Assembly (NCBI GenBank): GCA_018401615.1
Contig: JAGYKN010000014.1
Span: 1-40,371 of the forward strand
Direction: 5' to 3'
From: Burkholderiaceae bacterium
Lineage (GTDB): Bacteria; Pseudomonadota; Gammaproteobacteria; Burkholderiales; Burkholderiaceae_A
DNA length: 40,371 nt
Below are positions 8,160 through 17,585 of the stretch, piece by piece. The translations under genes were made by a program, and so were the position numbers. Numbering within the stretch: position 1 is the first letter of the stretch; each line of letters begins with the position of its first letter. The notes under the pieces were generated by a model. It was not told where the DNA came from. It saw only the letters and a list, made by a program, of their open reading frames with translations, and did no database searches.

Positions 8160-8902
8160 CCCCGGCCGTCTGCCTGACGGGTGTGGGCAAGGTCTATGGT
8201 CATCCGACCCGGGGGTTTCGGGCGTTGGATGACATCAACATCACCATTGAGCAGGGCGACTTCTACGGCCTTCTCGGCCCAAACGGTGCCGGCAAGACGA
8301 CGCTGATTCAGATCATGGCTGGGCTCACACGACCCACGACCGGCAGCGTATCGGTCATGGGCCATGACGTGGCCAGGGACCCCTCCGCGGTGCGTCGTCG
8401 CCTCGGGGTGGTGCCACAAGAGCTTGTGTTTGACCCCTTTTTCACCGTTCGAGAGACCCTGCGCATTCAGTCGGGTCTCTTCGGGCTTCCCAAAAACGAT
8501 GACTGGATCGACGAGTTGCTGCATGCCTTGGACCTCTCCGACAGGGCCCAGACGAATCTGCGAGCCCTCTCAGGCGGCATGAAGCGCCGCGTCCTTGTGG
8601 CCCAGGCGCTGGTCCACCGTCCGGCCGTCATCGTCTTGGACGAGCCCACAGCAGGTGTCGACATCCAGCTTCGCGAGAGCCTCTGGCAGTTCATTCGAGG
8701 CCTCAATGACAAGGGGCATACGATTTTGCTCACCACCCACTACCTTGAAGAGGCCGAAAAACTCTGTCGTCGGCTTGCTTTTTTGCGTCGAGGGTCCATT
8801 GCCTGTGAAGGCCTCACCACCGAGTTTCTGGCCACGACCACTGGGCCTGCCCGGCTTGAACAGGTCTTTCGAAAGATCTTTCAAGAGGCCGCCGTAGAAT
8901 AG
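8156..8902 (+). CDS. ABC-2-type transporter ATP-binding protein (YadG-like), without its permease
   Basis: A 248-residue ABC ATPase of the drug/polysaccharide-export (ABC-2, YadG/NodI-like) class. It has Walker A GPNGAGKT (41-48), a Q-loop in VVPQEL, the signature LSGGM (138-142), Walker B VIVLDEP (158-164) and TTHYLEEAE with the switch histidine. The C-terminal EGLTTEFL and LEQVFRKIF phrases are typical of this class. It is translationally coupled to mlaB (ATGA overlap). In many Burkholderiales an ABC-2 permease gene (YadH-like) follows at once and precedes bolA; here bolA starts four bases after this stop and no permease is seen anywhere in the window. The substrate is unknown. It may work with a permease encoded elsewhere, or be a remnant. 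Confidence 0.88.
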   Translation: MTPAVCLTGVGKVYGHPTRGFRALDDINITIEQGDFYGLLGPNGAGKTTLIQIMAGLTRPTTGSVSVMGHDVARDPSAVRRRLGVVPQELVFDPFFTVRETLRIQSGLFGLPKNDDWIDELLHALDLSDRAQTNLRALSGGMKRRVLVAQALVHRPAVIVLDEPTAGVDIQLRESLWQFIRGLNDKGHTILLTTHYLEEAEKLCRRLAFLRRGSIACEGLTTEFLATTTGPARLEQVFRKIFQEAAVE

Positions 8903-8906
8903 CGCC
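8891..8906 (+). promoter_or_regulatory. Candidate -10 element before bolA
   Basis: TAGAAT at 8895-8900 overlaps the last codons of the upstream ATPase gene and ends 6 bases before the bolA ATG. No Shine-Dalgarno sequence is visible for bolA. It matches the pattern at other gene heads in this window and could supply an internal leaderless promoter for bolA-murA-hisGD. Weak evidence alone. Confidence 0.3.
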
Positions 8907-9152
8907 ATGGTCACTCCAAAGAACATCGAGCAGTACATCAGCCAGGGCCTGGCCTGTGAGCACATTGCCGTGGACGGTGATGGGCACCATTTTGAGGCGG
9001 TCATTGTCAGCGCCGCCTTCGAGGGCAAGCGCCTGATTGCAAGACATCAACTGGTTTATTTGGCGCTTGGTGATCGAATGCGGCAAGAGATCCATGCCTT
9101 GTCCATGAAGACCCTCACGCCTGCCGAGTGGGCCGGGCAGCCTGCAGCCTAA
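8907..9152 (+). CDS. BolA/IbaG family protein
   Basis: An 81-residue BolA-fold protein. The phrases DGDGHHFEAVIVSAAFEGKRLIARHQLVYLALGDRMRQEIHALSMKTLTP cover the whole family core. In it the conserved histidine and the RxxRHRxVY-like block (here LIARHQLVYLALGDRM) are evident. BolA-type proteins partner with monothiol glutaredoxins such as the GrxD encoded at 24273 to bind [2Fe-2S] clusters. The position immediately before murA matches E. coli ibaG (yrbA) and Burkholderiales gene order, so the IbaG subgroup is more likely than BolA proper. It is 10 bases from murA and probably co-transcribed with it. Confidence 0.87.
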   Translation: MVTPKNIEQYISQGLACEHIAVDGDGHHFEAVIVSAAFEGKRLIARHQLVYLALGDRMRQEIHALSMKTLTPAEWAGQPAA

Positions 9153-9161
9153 GGCCTCGGG

Positions 9162-10433
9162 ATGGATCGTTTTCAGATTCAAGGGGGCCAGGCTCTGCGC
9201 GGCACCGTTCGAATATCAGGCGCAAAGAATGCAGCCCTGCCCATCCTCTGCGCAGGGCTGCTGACCGATGAGCCCTTGGTCCTGCACAACGTCCCCCCGC
9301 TGCGCGATGTCTCGACCATGCGCAGGCTCCTAGAGGGCATGGGCATGACCTGTCACCGGCATGCGCAGTCCAGCGATGGGCAGGAGACGCTCACGCTGCA
9401 GGCCAACAATGTGTCGCGTCTCGAGGCACCCTATGAGATGGTCAAGACCATGCGCGCCTCTGTCTTGGTGCTCGGCCCGTTATTGGCGCGTTTTGGTGAG
9501 GCGTTGGTGAGCCTTCCTGGCGGCTGCGCAATTGGTCAGAGGCCCGTTGATCAGCATATCAAGGGCCTGACTGCCATGGGCGCGCAGATTGAGATCGACC
9601 ACGGTTACATCAAGGCTCGGGCCGGGCGCCTCAAGGGGGCTCGGATCTCAACCGACATGGTCACCGTCACGGGCACCGAGAACCTCATGATGGCGGCCTG
9701 TCTCGCAGACGGCGTCACGGTCATCGAGAACGCAGCCTGCGAGCCCGAGATCATTGACTTGGCCACCATGTTGCAGTCGATGGGCGCTCAGATCCAGGGA
9801 CTGGGGACAGACCGTCTCACCATCCATGGGGTCGACCGCCTGCATGGGGCCCACCACACCATCATGCCCGATCGCATTGAGGCGGGCACCTTCCTCTGTG
9901 CCCTAATGGCCACCGGTGGGGAGCTGCTCGCGCAGGGGGCAAGGGCCGACCAGATGGGCGCCACGCTCGACAAGCTGCGTGAGGCAGGTCTTGATTGGCA
10001 GGAATCCGAAGAGGGCATCTTTGCCCGGGCCGATGGCCGACCACGTTCGGTCAATGCACGCACGGCACCCTACCCCGGTTTTGCCACCGACATGCAGGCC
10101 CAGATCATGGCGGTCAACACCATTGCCCAGGGAACGGGGCTGGTTGCGGAGACCATCTTCGAGAACCGCTTTATGCATGTCCAAGAGATGCGTCGGCTGG
10201 GCGCCCAGATTGAGATTGATGGCCACACCGCTGTGGTCAAGGGTGTTGGCCGACTCACCGGTGCCCGAGTCATGGCAACGGACCTGCGCGCATCTGCCGG
10301 ACTGGTGATTGCAGGCCTGGTGGCTGAGGGCACAACCGACATCGACCGCATCTACCACCTTGACCGTGGCTACGATCGGATGGAGGAAAAACTGGTCGGT
10401 CTCGGTGCCCACGTCACCAGGATGTCCTCATGA
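9162..10433 (+). CDS. murA: UDP-N-acetylglucosamine 1-carboxyvinyltransferase MurA
   Basis: MurA transfers enolpyruvate from phosphoenolpyruvate to UDP-GlcNAc, the first committed step of peptidoglycan synthesis in the cytoplasm. The 423-residue product has the substrate lysine in [11 protein letters not shown] (K22) and the catalytic, fosfomycin-targeted cysteine in [16 protein letters not shown] (C122). It also has conserved [31 protein letters not shown] and [14 protein letters not shown]. Cys rather than Asp at the active site predicts fosfomycin sensitivity at the target level (knowledge of the family). Length fits (about 419). Its stop overlaps the hisG start (ATGA), so murA and hisG are coupled. 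Confidence 0.97.
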   Translation: MDRFQIQGGQALRGTVRISGAKNAALPILCAGLLTDEPLVLHNVPPLRDVSTMRRLLEGMGMTCHRHAQSSDGQETLTLQANNVSRLEAPYEMVKTMRASVLVLGPLLARFGEALVSLPGGCAIGQRPVDQHIKGLTAMGAQIEIDHGYIKARAGRLKGARISTDMVTVTGTENLMMAACLADGVTVIENAACEPEIIDLATMLQSMGAQIQGLGTDRLTIHGVDRLHGAHHTIMPDRIEAGTFLCALMATGGELLAQGARADQMGATLDKLREAGLDWQESEEGIFARADGRPRSVNARTAPYPGFATDMQAQIMAVNTIAQGTGLVAETIFENRFMHVQEMRRLGAQIEIDGHTAVVKGVGRLTGARVMATDLRASAGLVIAGLVAEGTTDIDRIYHLDRGYDRMEEKLVGLGAHVTRMSS

Positions 10434-11067
10434 TCACCCTGGCCCTCTCAAAGGGGCGCCTCTTCGAGGAGGCCTTGCCCATGTTGAACAAGATGGGCAT
10501 CGAGCCTCTGGAGAGTCCCGAGACCTCACGCCGACTGATTCTTCAGACCAATCGCCCGGACCTGCGCCTGCTCATTGTGAGGGCGAGCGATGTGCCCACC
10601 TATGTGCAGTTTGGTGCAGCAGACCTCGGCATTGCGGGGTCCGATGTCTTGGTTGAGCATGGCGGCAATGGCCTTTATCAGCCCGTCGATCTGGGCATCG
10701 GGCGCTGCCGAATGTGCCTTGCCGCCCCTGTTGGTGTGAATGTCGAGGAGAAGATGCGTCGTGGTTCGCGCGTTCGGGTGGCCACCAAATACATCGAGAC
10801 GGCTCGGCTCTTTTTTGAGGCCCGAGGCGTCCAAGCCGATCTCATCAAACTCTACGGTTCGATGGAGCTCGCGCCCCTGGTGGGGTGGCCGAGGTCATCG
10901 TTGACCTGGTCTCCTCGGGCGCCACCCTCAAAGCAAACGGGCTGGTTGAGGTCGAAGCCATCGCAGAGGTCACCTCTCGACTGATCGTCAACCAGTCAGC
11001 CCTAAAGACCCGGCATGCGTCACTCCAACCGATCATTGAAAACTTCGCCCGAGAGTCCAGGGCATGA
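10430..11067 (+). pseudogene. hisG: ATP phosphoribosyltransferase, short form, with one frameshift
   Basis: HisG joins ATP to PRPP in the first step of histidine synthesis. The ATG at 10430 opens a frame with normal HisG sequence ([66 protein letters not shown]). At about 10883-10887 the frame is lost, and the rest ([32 protein letters not shown] to ESRA) continues in the next frame to 11067. Comparing frames, one base is missing near a GGGG run. The restored protein would be about 212 residues, the short HisG form that needs HisZ for activity. HisZ is not in this window. As all conserved residues survive, a single-base sequence error is more likely than true loss. Typed as pseudogene only because the frame is broken as given. 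Confidence 0.85.
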
Positions 11068-12374
11068 GCACGGTGCTTGCCATCACCCGGCTGTCGACGG
11101 CCCAGCCCGACTTTCAGGCCCAATTAAAACGAATGCTCGCCCACGAGGTCGGACAAGACGACTCCATCGCCGCAACTGTCAAGGCCATCCTCGCTGATGT
11201 CCGCCTGCGAGGTGATCAGGCCGTCCTGGAGTACACGGCTCGTTTTGACCATCTCCAGGTTGCAACTGCCGCGGCCTTGGAGCTGCCTGCCTCTGAGCTC
11301 AAGGCCGCCCACCGAGGCCTATCGGCGCAGCACCGGGATGCCCTGGCCGGCGCAGCCGAGCGCATACGCGTCTTTCACGAGGCCCAGCGCCAGTCCTCAT
11401 GGTCAATCACCGATGCACACGGGTCCACGCTTGGCCAGCGCATTGCGCCGCTCGACCGGGTGGGCCTCTACGTGCCCGGCGGCAAGGCCGCCTATCCATC
11501 ATCGGTGCTCATGAATGCACTGCCTGCGAAGGTCGCAGGGGTGCCCGAGATCATCATGGTGGTTCCCACGCCCGGCGGCGAGCGCAACCCCCTGGTGCTT
11601 GCGGCCGCGCACCTCGCAGGGGTGGACCGCGTCTTTACCGTTGGTGGCGCCCAGGCAGTGGGTGCACTGGCCCATGGCACGCAGACCATTCCCGCGGTGG
11701 ACAAGATCGTGGGCCCAGGCAACGCCTATGTGGCCGAGGCCAAGCGCCAGGTCTTTGGCAAGGTGGGCATCGACATGATTGCCGGTCCCTCTGAGATTCT
11801 CGTGATCTGTGACGGCAAGACAGATCCAGACTGGGTTGCCATGGATCTCTTCTCTCAGGCCGAGCACGACGAGCTCGCACAGTCTATTCTGCTCACACCC
11901 GATGCGAGTTACATCGAGCAGGTGCAGGCATCAATCGATCGGCTTTTGCCCGACATGCCCCGGCGTGCGGTCATTGAGGCCTCGTTGCGCAATCGGGGTC
12001 TTTTTATTCTTACCCGAAGCCTCGATGAGGCCTGCGACATCGCCACACAGATTGCGCCGGAACATCTAGAGGTCTCGACAGACCAGCCCGAGGTCTGGGC
12101 AGAAAAGATTCGCCATGCGGGGGCCATCTTTATGGGCCGTTATGCATCAGAGTCAATCGGTGACTATTGCGCCGGTCCCAATCACGTCTTGCCCACCATG
12201 CAGACGGCGCGCTTTTCCTCGCCGCTGGGTGTCTACGATTTTCAGAAACGGACCTCACTCATTCACGTGACCGAGGCCGGTGCCCAGGTGCTCGGGAGGA
12301 TTGCATCCACCCTGGCCTGGGGGGAGAACCTGCCCGCGCATGCCCGTGCTGCGGAGCTTCGCCTAAAGAATTGA
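11064..12374 (+). CDS. hisD: Histidinol dehydrogenase HisD
   Basis: HisD oxidises L-histidinol to L-histidine in two NAD-dependent steps using a zinc ion. The 436-residue product has the family core: [70 protein letters not shown] and [15 protein letters not shown]. The metal/catalytic region [15 protein letters not shown] (conserved Glu-His pair) and [11 protein letters not shown] are also present. Length is usual (430-440). The start overlaps the hisG stop in an ATGA. The 3' end overlaps the convergent hisC gene by 12 bases, which is not the usual arrangement; hisC normally follows on the same strand. Confidence 0.96.
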   Translation: MSTVLAITRLSTAQPDFQAQLKRMLAHEVGQDDSIAATVKAILADVRLRGDQAVLEYTARFDHLQVATAAALELPASELKAAHRGLSAQHRDALAGAAERIRVFHEAQRQSSWSITDAHGSTLGQRIAPLDRVGLYVPGGKAAYPSSVLMNALPAKVAGVPEIIMVVPTPGGERNPLVLAAAHLAGVDRVFTVGGAQAVGALAHGTQTIPAVDKIVGPGNAYVAEAKRQVFGKVGIDMIAGPSEILVICDGKTDPDWVAMDLFSQAEHDELAQSILLTPDASYIEQVQASIDRLLPDMPRRAVIEASLRNRGLFILTRSLDEACDIATQIAPEHLEVSTDQPEVWAEKIRHAGAIFMGRYASESIGDYCAGPNHVLPTMQTARFSSPLGVYDFQKRTSLIHVTEAGAQVLGRIASTLAWGENLPAHARAAELRLKN

Positions 12375-13436
12375 TGTGAGCGCCGCCACGGCATCGGCCA
12401 AAGCCTCACATTGCTCACGGGTCCCCACGGTGATCCGCAGCCATTCTTGGATGCGGGGCTTGTCGAAATGCCGCACCAGAATCTTTCGAGCCCGAAGGCC
12501 CGCGGCCAACCCCGCGGCCTGCACCCGAGGATGTCTCACAAAAACAAAATTGGCCATCGAGGGCAGCACCTGAAACCCGTGATCTTGAAGGGCGCCGGTC
12601 AGCCAATCCCGGTTGGCCACGATCTTGCGGCAGTTTTCTGAGAACCAGGCCATGTCCTCGAGGGCTGCGGCGCCCGCTGCACTGGCAAGCCGGTCGATTG
12701 GGTATGAGTTAAAGCTGTCCTTGATGCGGACCAGGGCCTCAATCAGACCGGGCTGGCCAAAGGCCAATCCCACCCGCATGCCTGCCAGGGCGCGTGATTT
12801 CGAGAGCGACTGGGTCACCAAGAGATTGGGATGCTCGCAGACCAGTGGCACGCAGGACTGGGCGCCAAAATCCACATAGGCCTCGTCCACAACCACCAGG
12901 GTGGTCGGCCGATCCCTTAAAAATTGCTCAATCCTGTCGCGAGACAGGGCCCTGCCGGTGGGGGCATTTGGATTTGGAAAGATGACCGCGCCCACATCGG
13001 CCGCAACGAGGCTGAGGTCGATCTCAAATGCGTCGGTGATGTTGAAGGTGGCGTGCGGGATGCCATAGAGCCGGCAGTAGCTCGGATAAAAACTGTAGGT
13101 GATGTCTGGAAAAACAAGCGGCCTGTCGTGATGCAGCAGCCCTTGAAAGACGAAGGCAAGCACCTCGTCAGAGCCATTGCCGGCAAAGACGTGGTCGATT
13201 GGTGTGCCATGCAGTCGACCCGCAGCCTGCCGAAGGCTCAATGATTGGGGGTCTGGATAGAGGCGAAGCCGATCCCCATCGGCTTCGAGCACGGCACGAA
13301 TGGCCTCAATCGCCCTGGGCGAGGGTGGATAGGGATTCTCGTTGGTGTTGAGCTTGATGAGCCCATCGATTTGAGGCTGCTCACCTGGCACATAGGGGGA
13401 GAGCCGACCCACCAGGGGGCTCCAAAACGGGTTCAT
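12363..13436 (-). CDS. hisC: Histidinol-phosphate aminotransferase HisC (inverted within his cluster)
   Basis: HisC transfers an amino group from glutamate to imidazole-acetol phosphate in a PLP-dependent step. The 357-residue product shows class I/II aminotransferase features: [13 protein letters not shown] near the N-terminus, [27 protein letters not shown], and the PLP-lysine motif [16 protein letters not shown]. The C-terminal arginine region is [16 protein letters not shown]. Length is normal (350-365). It lies between hisD and hisB, its usual place in Burkholderiales, but on the opposite strand. It therefore overlaps hisD tail-to-tail by 12 bases and faces hisB across 23 bases. A TACAGT hexamer lies 6 bases before its ATG. 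Confidence 0.95.
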   Translation of the reverse strand: MNPFWSPLVGRLSPYVPGEQPQIDGLIKLNTNENPYPPSPRAIEAIRAVLEADGDRLRLYPDPQSLSLRQAAGRLHGTPIDHVFAGNGSDEVLAFVFQGLLHHDRPLVFPDITYSFYPSYCRLYGIPHATFNITDAFEIDLSLVAADVGAVIFPNPNAPTGRALSRDRIEQFLRDRPTTLVVVDEAYVDFGAQSCVPLVCEHPNLLVTQSLSKSRALAGMRVGLAFGQPGLIEALVRIKDSFNSYPIDRLASAAGAAALEDMAWFSENCRKIVANRDWLTGALQDHGFQVLPSMANFVFVRHPRVQAAGLAAGLRARKILVRHFDKPRIQEWLRITVGTREQCEALADAVAALTSIL

Positions 13437-13459
13437 CGCGCGACTGTATCATCAGGCCT
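13437..13459. promoter_or_regulatory. Divergent hisC / hisB start region with overlapping -10 hexamers
   Basis: Twenty-three bases separate the two start codons. On the plus strand TATCAT (13447-13452) ends 7 bases before the hisB ATG. On the minus strand TACAGT (complement of 13443-13448) ends 6 bases before the hisC ATG. The two hexamers share two bases, so polymerase could not occupy both at once. Any -35 elements would lie inside the opposite coding sequence. Hexamers are seen; function is inferred. Confidence 0.4.
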
Positions 13460-14050
13460 ATGAGAACCGCAGACATCCAACGCAACACTGCGGAGACGCA
13501 GATTCGCGTGAAAATCGAGCTCGATGGCACCGGCGAGCGCGAGCTGGATTCCGGTATCGCATTTCTCGATCACATGCTCGATCAGATTGCGCGCCATGGC
13601 ATGGTCGATCTCATCGTCTGCGCCAAGGGTGACCTTGAAATCGACGCCCATCACACCGTGGAGGACGTTGGCATCTGCCTGGGCCAGGCCTTTGCAAAGG
13701 CAATTGGCAACAAGCAGGGGGTGACCCGCTACGGCCATGCCTATGTCCCACTCGATGAGGCCCTCTCCCGAGTGGTGATCGACCTCTCTGGCCGCCCAGG
13801 ACTTGAATTTAACTGTGATTGGAAGCGTCAGTTCGTGGGCCAGTTCGACCTCGACCTCATACACGAGTTCTTCCAGGGGTTTGTCAACCACGCCCAGGTG
13901 ACGCTTCACCTCGACAACCTCAAGGGAGAGAATGCGCATCACCAGTGCGAGACCCTCTTTAAGGCCTTCGGTCGGGCATTGCGAATGGCCATCGCCCTGG
14001 ATCCTCGGCTCGACGCCAACGTCATTCCGTCGACCAAGGGCAGCCTCTAG
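13460..14050 (+). CDS. hisB: Imidazoleglycerol-phosphate dehydratase HisB (monofunctional)
   Basis: HisB dehydrates imidazoleglycerol phosphate to imidazole-acetol phosphate using a di-manganese centre. The 196-residue product is the monofunctional form, lacking the fused phosphatase found in enterics. Metal-binding motifs are clear: [56 protein letters not shown] and [20 protein letters not shown]. Starting here, a plus-strand run hisB-hisH-hisA-hisF-hisI-hisE-hinT-tatAB(C) has short gaps or overlaps and probably forms one operon. Because hisC is inverted, this run cannot be read through from hisD without crossing hisC antisense, so hisB probably has its own promoter. Confidence 0.96.
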   Translation: MRTADIQRNTAETQIRVKIELDGTGERELDSGIAFLDHMLDQIARHGMVDLIVCAKGDLEIDAHHTVEDVGICLGQAFAKAIGNKQGVTRYGHAYVPLDEALSRVVIDLSGRPGLEFNCDWKRQFVGQFDLDLIHEFFQGFVNHAQVTLHLDNLKGENAHHQCETLFKAFGRALRMAIALDPRLDANVIPSTKGSL

Positions 14051-14070
14051 CGCCCAGAGCAGGCAGTCTC

Positions 14071-14730
14071 ATGATCGCGATTGTTGATTACGGTGGCGGA
14101 AATCTGCGCAGTGTCTTTCGGGCAGTCTGTGCAGCCAACGCGCGCCAGACCCAGCCGGATGAGGTCTTGTTGGTGTCGGACCCAGAGCAGCTTCGCCGGG
14201 CCGATCGTGTGATCTTCCCCGGCCAGGGCGCCATGCCAGATTGCATGGCCAGCCTCGAGCGCTCGGGCCTTGCCGCGGCGCTTCGAGAGGCCATGAGGGA
14301 GCGCCCATTTTTTGGCATTTGCGTGGGCCAGCAGATGCTCTTTGATCGAAGCGAGGAGGGCGACACACCGGGTCTGGGTATTTTTCCGGGCCAGGTGATC
14401 CGATTCTCAGCTGCCCGCGGGGCGGTGAGTCCAGATGGTCGAGCACTCAAAGTCCCCCACATGGGGTGGAATCAGGTGGCCTTCTGCCGACCGCACCCGG
14501 TGCTCAGTGGCCTGCCAGACCAGGCGCAGGCGCAATGGTTTTACTTTGTCCACAGCTTTCATGCGGCACCGGCCCGAGAAGACGACGTCCTCGGGGTCTC
14601 TGAGTACGGGGGACGCTTTGCCTGCGCGGTGGCCCGAGACAACCTGATTGCCACGCAGTTTCATCCGGAGAAAAGCGCTGCCGCTGGGCAACAGCTGCTA
14701 GTAAACTTCTGTCAGTGGAAGCCGTCTTAA
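14071..14730 (+). CDS. hisH: Imidazole glycerol phosphate synthase glutaminase subunit HisH
   Basis: HisH is the glutamine amidotransferase subunit that releases ammonia for HisF. The 219-residue class I glutaminase has the oxyanion region VIFPGQGAMPDCM, the nucleophile elbow FFGICVGQQMLF (C84), and the catalytic His-Glu pair in TQFHPEKSAAAGQQLL near the C-terminus. HMGWNQV and FVHSFHA are typical of HisH. Length is about 10-20 residues above the E. coli protein but normal for betaproteobacteria. It follows hisB by 20 bases and precedes hisA by 6 bases. Confidence 0.95.
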   Translation: MIAIVDYGGGNLRSVFRAVCAANARQTQPDEVLLVSDPEQLRRADRVIFPGQGAMPDCMASLERSGLAAALREAMRERPFFGICVGQQMLFDRSEEGDTPGLGIFPGQVIRFSAARGAVSPDGRALKVPHMGWNQVAFCRPHPVLSGLPDQAQAQWFYFVHSFHAAPAREDDVLGVSEYGGRFACAVARDNLIATQFHPEKSAAAGQQLLVNFCQWKPS

Positions 14731-14736
14731 AACGAT

Positions 14737-15480
14737 ATGTCCCTCATCCTCATTCCCGCAATTGACCTAAAAGATGGCCAGTGTGTTCGGCTGCGCCAGG
14801 GAGACCTCCAAGACGCCACCATCTTTTCGGATCATCCAGGCAAGATGGCGCGACACTGGTGTGACCGCGGCGCGCGCCGAATTCATGTGGTCGACCTCAA
14901 CGGCGCGATTGCTGGGCGCCCCAAAAACGACGCTGCCGTTCGCGCCATCATTGAGGCTGTGGGCCCAGACATTCCCGTGCAAATCGGCGGCGGCATTCGA
15001 GACCTCGAGACCATCGAGCGTTACCTCGATGACGGCGCGAGTTTTGTCGTCATTGGAACGGCGGCAGTGAAAAATCCCGGGCTCCTCAAAGATGCCTGCG
15101 CCGCCTTTCCAGGTCAGATCATCGTGTCCATTGACGCCAGAGATGGAAAGGTTGCAACCGATGGCTGGAGCAAACTCTCGGGGCACGAGGTCATAGACCT
15201 GGCTCGGAAATTTGAGAATGACGGCGTGTCTTCCATTCTCTACACCGACATTGGGCGAGACGGCATGCTCTCGGGCGTCAATGTCGAGGCCACCGTTCGC
15301 CTGGCCCAGGCCATCGATATCCCCATATTGGCCTCTGGTGGCATTGCCGGCATGGCCGACATCGAGGCCCTCAGCCGGGTGGAGTCCGAGGGCGTGATGG
15401 GAGCAATCCTGGGTCGGGCCCTCTACGAGGGGCAGCTCGACCTGGGCGAGGCCCAGGCCTTCGCCGATCAGCGGGGCTGA
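14737..15480 (+). CDS. hisA: ProFAR isomerase HisA
   Basis: HisA opens the ribose of ProFAR to give PRFAR. The 247-residue TIM barrel has the first catalytic aspartate in [17 protein letters not shown] (D10), the phosphate-binding loop in VQIGGGIRD, the second catalytic aspartate in [17 protein letters not shown], the threonine region [13 protein letters not shown], and the second phosphate loop [16 protein letters not shown]. These two duplicated half-barrels are shared with HisF. Stop and next start (hisF) are 2 bases apart, implying tight coupling. Confidence 0.96.
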   Translation: MSLILIPAIDLKDGQCVRLRQGDLQDATIFSDHPGKMARHWCDRGARRIHVVDLNGAIAGRPKNDAAVRAIIEAVGPDIPVQIGGGIRDLETIERYLDDGASFVVIGTAAVKNPGLLKDACAAFPGQIIVSIDARDGKVATDGWSKLSGHEVIDLARKFENDGVSSILYTDIGRDGMLSGVNVEATVRLAQAIDIPILASGGIAGMADIEALSRVESEGVMGAILGRALYEGQLDLGEAQAFADQRG

Positions 15481-15482
15481 GG

Positions 15483-16230
<748 letters not shown>

Positions 16231-16247
<17 letters not shown>

Positions 16248-16617
16248 TGAGGTTCGATTCGATGGAAGTGGACTGGTCACGGCTGTGGCCCAGGATGCCG
16301 AGACGGGCCGAGTCCTGATGGTGGCCTTCATGAACCGTGAGGCACTGGCTGAGACCGTCCAGACGGGCCGTGCCGTGTATTTCTCTCGGTCTCGCCAGAG
16401 GCTCTGGCGAAAGGGAGAGGAATCTGGCCATTTTCAGGTCGTTCAGGAGGTCAGACTCGACTGCGATGGCGATGTTGTCTTGTTGCAGGTTGCTCAGGCG
16501 GGCGGCATTGCCTGCCACACGGGGCGGGCGTCTTGCTTTTACTCGGTGTTGTCTCAAGGGCGTTGGATGCCCGTGGACCCAATCCTCAAAGATCCGGAGG
16601 CGATATATGGCAAGTGA
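16231..16617 (+). CDS. hisI: Phosphoribosyl-AMP cyclohydrolase HisI
   Basis: HisI opens the adenine ring of phosphoribosyl-AMP, a zinc- and magnesium-dependent step. I place the start at the GTG at 16231 ([14 protein letters not shown]), five bases after the purine-rich AGAGGGG, giving 128 residues, the normal betaproteobacterial size. A GTG at 16225 is equally in frame, and the ATG at 16147 would add unrelated residues inside hisF. Magnesium-site aspartates appear in [11 protein letters not shown] and the zinc cysteines in [12 protein letters not shown]. This is the stand-alone HisI, not the enteric HisIE fusion; hisE follows as a separate gene that overlaps its end by 11 bases. Confidence 0.93.
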
Positions 16618-16942
16618 TGCGCTGTTGGCCCGTCTGGCCGACGTGATTGAGTCTCGGCGGGGCCGCGATCCAGAGACAAGCTACGTGGCCCGCCTGCTGG
16701 CAAATGCCCCCGACGCCGCCTTGAAAAAAATTGGTGAGGAGGCCACTGAGACCGTCATGGCCGCCAAAGACAACAGGCCGGATCGAATCGTCGCAGAGAT
16801 GGCCGACCTCTGGTTTCACAGCCTTGTTGTGCTTGTCCAGCATGGCCTGCGGCCGGAGCAGGTGCTTGCCGAACTTGAGCGGCGAGAGGGTCTGTCTGGT
16901 CTTGATGAAAAGGCCGCACGAAAGGCGAGGAGCCGAGAATGA
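16607..16942 (+). CDS. hisE: Phosphoribosyl-ATP pyrophosphatase HisE
   Basis: HisE removes pyrophosphate from phosphoribosyl-ATP. I start at the ATG at 16607, which has a good GGAGG at 16596-16600, giving 111 residues. The all-alpha MazG-like fold is recognisable by [47 protein letters not shown] and [21 protein letters not shown], with the KxxEEATE metal-binding helix and ExADLxxH motif. The open frame extends upstream into hisI, but that part is unrelated. The stop overlaps the next ATG by 4 bases. Confidence 0.94.
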   Translation: MASDALLARLADVIESRRGRDPETSYVARLLANAPDAALKKIGEEATETVMAAKDNRPDRIVAEMADLWFHSLVVLVQHGLRPEQVLAELERREGLSGLDEKAARKARSRE

Positions 16943-17283
16943 ATTGCATCTTTTGCAAGATCGCAGCCGGCGAGATCCCGGCGCAGACCGTCTACCAGGA
17001 CGATGACCTCTTGGCTTTTCGGGATATCCACCCGAGGGCCCCCCTGCACCTTCTCATCATCCCCAAACGGCACATTGAGTCCATGGCAAGTCTCTTGCCG
17101 GAGGACGGCCCCCTGATGGGGCGAATGATGGTCTTGGCCCAGCACCTCGCAGCTCAGAACGGCTCGCCAGATGGCTTTCGCACTGTGGTGAATACAGGCC
17201 GGGTTGGTAGACAGGAGGTGTATCATCTTCACATGCATGTGTTGGGAGGCCCGGAGCCACTCGACAGTTCTGCGGCCTTTTAA
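16939..17283 (+). CDS. hinT: HIT-family purine nucleoside phosphoramidase-like protein
   Basis: A 114-residue histidine-triad protein. It begins [35 protein letters not shown], contains [10 protein letters not shown], and carries the HIT motif HLHMHVLGG near the C-terminus. HIT proteins of the HinT branch hydrolyse AMP-lysine-type phosphoramidates. The physiological substrate here is unknown. The position between hisE and tatA is conserved in Burkholderiales, which supports an orthologous assignment. It overlaps hisE by 4 bases. Confidence 0.9.
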   Translation: MNCIFCKIAAGEIPAQTVYQDDDLLAFRDIHPRAPLHLLIIPKRHIESMASLLPEDGPLMGRMMVLAQHLAAQNGSPDGFRTVVNTGRVGRQEVYHLHMHVLGGPEPLDSSAAF

Positions 17284-17306
17284 TCCAACGGAGCATCCAA
17301 CGGAGC
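17283..17306 (+). repeat. Perfect 12-bp tandem duplication carrying the tatA ribosome-binding site
   Basis: ATCCAACGGAGC occurs at 17283-17294 and again at 17295-17306, directly between the hinT stop and the tatA ATG (17313). The second CGGAG (17301-17305) lies 7 bases before the ATG and can act as the Shine-Dalgarno sequence; the first is too far away. Confidence 0.85.
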
Positions 17307-17312
17307 GCGTTT

Positions 17313-17552
17313 ATGGGTACCTTTAGTGTCTGGCACTGGTTAATCGTTCTGCTGATCATCTTGCTCGTGTTCGGCACAAAGAAGTTGCGCAACATTGGTG
17401 GCGACCTTGGCGGGGCAGTCAAAGGCTTTAAAGACGGCATGAAAGAGGGCGCCAGCGCAGACGACAAGCCACCTGAGCCAGCGGCCACGGCCAAGGTCGA
17501 GGCACGGACGATCGACGTCGAGGCCAAAGACAAAACCAACTCGGGCGCTTAA
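17313..17552 (+). CDS. tatA: Sec-independent protein translocase subunit TatA
   Basis: TatA oligomerises to form the passage for folded proteins in the Tat pathway. The 79-residue product has the expected plan: a short N-terminus, one transmembrane helix ([19 protein letters not shown], residues 5-23), the [27 protein letters not shown] hinge and amphipathic helix, and a charged Ala/Lys/Glu-rich tail. The glycine-rich hinge and phenylalanine before the FGTKKL bend fit TatA/E. tatB follows after 33 bases. Confidence 0.94.
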   Translation: MGTFSVWHWLIVLLIILLVFGTKKLRNIGGDLGGAVKGFKDGMKEGASADDKPPEPAATAKVEARTIDVEAKDKTNSGA

Positions 17553-17585
17553 GCCCGCCTCGGGCCTGCGGGCGGCGAGTCAAAC

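Noticed and set aside
8156-8902. A second MlaF
   Set aside because: The signature, Q-loop surroundings and C-terminal region fit the ABC-2 export class, and mlaF is already present at 4347.
10885-11067. The 3' part of hisG as a separate small gene
   Set aside because: Its sequence is the normal C-terminal part of HisG, and it has no ribosome-binding site of its own. A one-base frameshift explains it.
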